Shown piece by piece: positions 62,001 to 64,000 of a stretch of 64,000 nucleotides of DNA. The notes beneath the pieces were generated by a model, which was given only the letters and a program-made list of their open reading frames with translations, searched no databases and had not been told where the DNA came from. The stretch lies in NCBI RefSeq assembly GCF_000832065.1, contig NZ_JXQM01000019.1, forward strand, positions 207,680 through 271,679. Reading direction: 5' to 3'. Both the position numbers and the translations under genes were made by a program. Each line of letters begins with the position of its first letter. Positions within the stretch are counted from its first letter, which is position 1. This DNA comes from Nitrosospira sp. NpAV. Lineage in GTDB: Bacteria > Pseudomonadota > Gammaproteobacteria > Burkholderiales > Nitrosomonadaceae.

Positions 62001-62825
62001 TCAAGCGCTGAAGAAACGCTCCCGGAGCCCATCCTGCTCAAGCGCAAAAGCCACTCCGTCCTCGCCATTGGTCAGCGTAATCCAGTCGGCAGCGGCCTTG
62101 ACCGCGTCCGGCGCATGGCCCATTGCCACACCGAGTCCCGCATGCCTAAGCATTTCTATATCGTTTTCAGCATCACCGATAGCCATCATCTCGCTAAGCG
62201 CTATGCCATGAAGCTGTCCGATTTTTATCAGGCCCGCCGCCTTGTTTGTCCCATTTGGCATTACCTCGAGCATATAGTCATGGCTGAAGACCGCGGAGCA
62301 TTGGGGTGAGATTGCGTCACGCATGGTCCGGAGGCAAGCAATGCCTTCCGCATCATGGCTCATGATCTGCAGCTTATGGGGTGCCACGCTCAGACCCCGC
62401 AAACCGGGGACAACCACAGGTTCCTGTCTCAAGATTCTCGCCTCCTGCCGATACAAACCCATTGCATCAGGCGTATACCAATGGTCCAGGGTGGACCAGG
62501 CGACGCTCAATCCCTTAGCCAACGCCTCATGAGCCATCGCCTCCGCATGGGCCAGTTCCAACCGGTGCTGGTGGATGATCTCAGCCCGTTTGCCTGAATC
62601 GACACGCGCCACCACCCCACCGGAAAACGCCACGACATAACCCTCGACTCCCAACTCCATAAAGAGTCGCGACAGGGAGTCCACGTGACGGCCGGAAGCC
62701 AATATGATCTGAATCCCTTGCTGCCAGATGTCATGAATGGATTTTTTTACCGCAGGTGAAATGTTATGCGACGAATCCAGCAATGTTCCGTCCACATCGA
62801 GCGCCAGGGCTCGCATCTTAGCCAT
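62001..62825 (-). CDS. Cof-type HAD phosphatase
   Basis: A 274-aa HAD hydrolase of the Cof/YbiV group that dephosphorylates sugar phosphates or flavin phosphates. Motif I is LALDVDGTLLDSSHNISP, motif II IILASGRHVDSL, and the last motif MAIGDAENDIEMLRHAGLGV. The start may be 62825 or 62816; the longer reading to 62927 overlaps the GST gene and is unlikely. It follows the GST gene on the same strand. Confidence 0.9.
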   Translation of the reverse strand: MAKMRALALDVDGTLLDSSHNISPAVKKSIHDIWQQGIQIILASGRHVDSLSRLFMELGVEGYVVAFSGGVVARVDSGKRAEIIHQHRLELAHAEAMAHEALAKGLSVAWSTLDHWYTPDAMGLYRQEARILRQEPVVVPGLRGLSVAPHKLQIMSHDAEGIACLRTMRDAISPQCSAVFSHDYMLEVMPNGTNKAAGLIKIGQLHGIALSEMMAIGDAENDIEMLRHAGLGVAMGHAPDAVKAAADWITLTNGEDGVAFALEQDGLRERFFSA

Positions 62826-62859
62826 TGTTAATGAATTGACATTACGGCGCCGCACGGAC

Positions 62860-63477
62860 TCATGTTGCAGCGGCCTCAGGGAAGCCTTCCGCCGTGCGCG
62901 CTTCCCGCACTTTCGGTCGGGCCTCAATGCGCCGCATATATTCGCCCAGCATCGGCCAGGCGGAGATGTCTACCCCCATGGGGCCCGTCCAGGTAAGTAA
63001 CGTATAAAGATAAGCATCCACGATGGTAAATTGCTCGCCGGTCAAATAGGGAGTCGCCTCCAGTTTGCCCGCGATATAGGCAAAATGGCGATTCAGCTTC
63101 CGGCGATATATTTCTTTTGCCTCGGTGGCCATACCCACGATAAATGGAAAAAAGCTTTTGTGTATTTCTGTAGCGATAAAATTAAGCCATTCGTTGAGAC
63201 GCACCCTTTCAAACGTTCCGAGCGGCGGAGCGAGTCCTGATTCCGGTTTCTGATCCGCCAGGTACTGAACGATCACACTCGCTTCCGAAACCGTTTCGCC
63301 ATTATCCAGCAGCAAAAGCGGCACGGCGGATTTTTCGCTGACCGTATTAAAGTCTATTCCGGTCTCCGTTTTCTTGCTTCTCAAATTGACCTTTTCCAGA
63401 TCGAACGCGTAGCCGGCTTCACGCAATACAATATGTGCGGCAAGCGAACAGGCGCCAGGAGCATAGTAAAGTTTCAT
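62860..63477 (-). CDS. Glutathione S-transferase (beta class)
   Basis: A 205-aa protein that conjugates or reduces substrates with glutathione. The N-terminal thioredoxin-like domain has YYAPGACSLAAHIVLREAGY, where the Cys typical of beta-class enzymes is present, and the glutathione-contact segment GETVSEASVIVQYLAD. The helical C-terminal domain has FTIVDAYLYTLLTWTGP. CAAGGAGAA precedes ATG 63477. The Cof-type phosphatase gene follows 34 bp later. Confidence 0.92.
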   Translation of the reverse strand: MKLYYAPGACSLAAHIVLREAGYAFDLEKVNLRSKKTETGIDFNTVSEKSAVPLLLLDNGETVSEASVIVQYLADQKPESGLAPPLGTFERVRLNEWLNFIATEIHKSFFPFIVGMATEAKEIYRRKLNRHFAYIAGKLEATPYLTGEQFTIVDAYLYTLLTWTGPMGVDISAWPMLGEYMRRIEARPKVREARTAEGFPEAAAT

Positions 63478-63593
63478 CGAAATTCTCCTTGATTATTCGT
63501 GATGACTACAGGACACATGCGGTATTTTCCGCTGATTCTCCGCCATAGTCCACGGCCATGGTGAGCTCGATCGATCACATACCTGTACCCTGC

Positions 63594-63629
63594 TAGGGTA
63601 TTGACATATACCCTATCCCTGTATACAGT
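63594..63629 (+). promoter_or_regulatory. Promoter with overlapping palindrome
   Basis: TTGACA (63601-63606) and TACAGT (63624-63629) are 17 bases apart. The -35 box is covered by the perfect inverted repeat TAGGGTAT-TGACAT-ATACCCTA (63594-63615), as for a repressor site. It points towards the small gene at 63759. Confidence 0.5.
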
Positions 63630-63752
63630 GGCGCCTCGAATATAGCTAAACTGCCTGGCATCCAGACAAATATGCGGTGGCCGCCAATGAAAACCGCGCG
63701 GCGTCGCTGCCACCATCGAGCCAGTCCATTAATTTAACTCAACTGAAAGGGG

Positions 63753-64000
63753 TCACCAATGCAAACAGAGGTCGTAGAAGCCAAAGACATAAACCAGATG
63801 GATTGTATTGACGGTTCGAAGAACGCCATGAACTCGCCCTGCCCCCTGACTTCCCAATTTCTTTTCTGAAAAGTATTCATCTCCTGGTTTTAAGGATTCC
63901 AACTTCCTAAAAAATCGTTTGGAGAATAATTCGTTAGTTAATTCTTCATGCTTACGCTGCCAATATTGCTGTTCTATTTTTTCTGTTTTTAATTGTTCTT
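63753..64000 (-). CDS. Partial minus-strand frame at the window end
   Basis: The frame enters from the right edge and ends at a TGA at 63753-63755. Its first part is charged and helical (EQLKTEKIEQQYWQRKHEEL, then FSKRFFRKLESLKPGDEYF), AT-rich and protein-like. The last 35 residues, opposite the small plus-strand gene, look less convincing. It could be the end of a gene from a mobile element. Confidence 0.35.
   Translation of the reverse strand, partial: EQLKTEKIEQQYWQRKHEELTNELFSKRFFRKLESLKPGDEYFSEKKLGSQGAGRVHGVLRTVNTIHLVYVFGFYDLCLHW
63759..63869 (+). CDS. Very small gene, possibly truncated
   Basis: A 36-aa frame: MQTEVVEAKDINQMDCIDGS then KNAMNSPCPLTSQFLF. AAAGGGG stands seven bases before the ATG, and a promoter with operator lies 130 bp upstream, so expression is likely. 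Base composition turns AT-rich directly after the stop, so the gene may be cut by an insertion boundary. A minus-strand frame overlaps it. Confidence 0.42.
   Translation: MQTEVVEAKDINQMDCIDGSKNAMNSPCPLTSQFLF

Noticed and set aside
1..64000. CRISPR array
   Set aside because: No set of regularly spaced identical repeats of 24-40 bp was found; the only tandem repeat has a 15-bp period without spacers.

Overview
The window looks like chromosome of a betaproteobacterial ammonia oxidiser, most likely Nitrosospira or a close relative. The key evidence is a nitrosocyanin gene (56357-56767), a red copper protein known only from ammonia-oxidising bacteria. It keeps the copper ligands E, C, H and H at the mature positions known from Nitrosomonas (60, 95, 98, 103). 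The gloB / methyltransferase / rnhA / dnaQ block, a PEP-CTERM protein and the generally GC-rich housekeeping genes fit this placement.

Layout. 0-10 kb: an uncharacterised 320-aa protein between two decayed homologous fragments; an alkylation-repair group (AraC regulator, ogt, alkA-like glycosylase); and a leftward operon of a uracil-DNA-glycosylase-like protein, an amidohydrolase and an S41 peptidase. 10-27 kb: housekeeping and central metabolism, with a radical SAM protein, dnaQ, rnhA, gloB, two transaldolases, 6-phosphogluconate dehydrogenase and 6-phosphogluconolactonase. Here also lie a duplicated small secreted-protein gene with duplicated promoter and terminator, a TetR circuit with two matching operators, a TPR protein, a SufR-like regulator and a lactonase. 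27-43 kb: an accessory region built around tRNA-Asn. It holds crcB/DUF190, an antitoxin with a frameshifted RelE-type toxin, integrase, serine-recombinase and phage remnants, three decayed REP-associated transposase copies, a PEP-CTERM protein, polyphosphate kinase 2, a pstSCAB operon with a second pstS, and a Fic-like protein. An integrase C-terminal remnant ends on a degenerate copy of the tRNA-Asn 3' end at 43.23 kb.

43.3-47.4 kb: an AT-rich insert that I regard as the most interesting stretch. A DUF3800 protein is followed by a 792-aa AAA_13 ATPase with a CxxC hook-like motif and an Arg-x3-Glu...His pattern like that of PrrC/RloC anticodon nucleases. After it comes a 27-codon stub of a DNA methyltransferase. 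This looks like a decayed restriction-linked defence locus.

47.5-64 kb: a DsbA-NhaA fusion antiporter beside a cyclic-nucleotide-binding thioredoxin-reductase-like protein, a frameshifted HxlR regulator with intact palindromic sites in front of a tautomerase gene, an aldehyde dehydrogenase, nitrosocyanin with palindromic structures on both sides, CsbD, several small uncharacterised proteins, a methyltransferase/bile-acid symporter pair, a Cof-type HAD phosphatase and a glutathione S-transferase.

How the genes fit together: the tal, gnd, pgl and second tal genes form the non-zwf part of a pentose-phosphate set. The Pst transporter plus PPK2 handle phosphate uptake and polyphosphate use. The 47-55 kb genes read as a redox and aldehyde stress set. 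All assignments are by reading the sequence; no database search was run.
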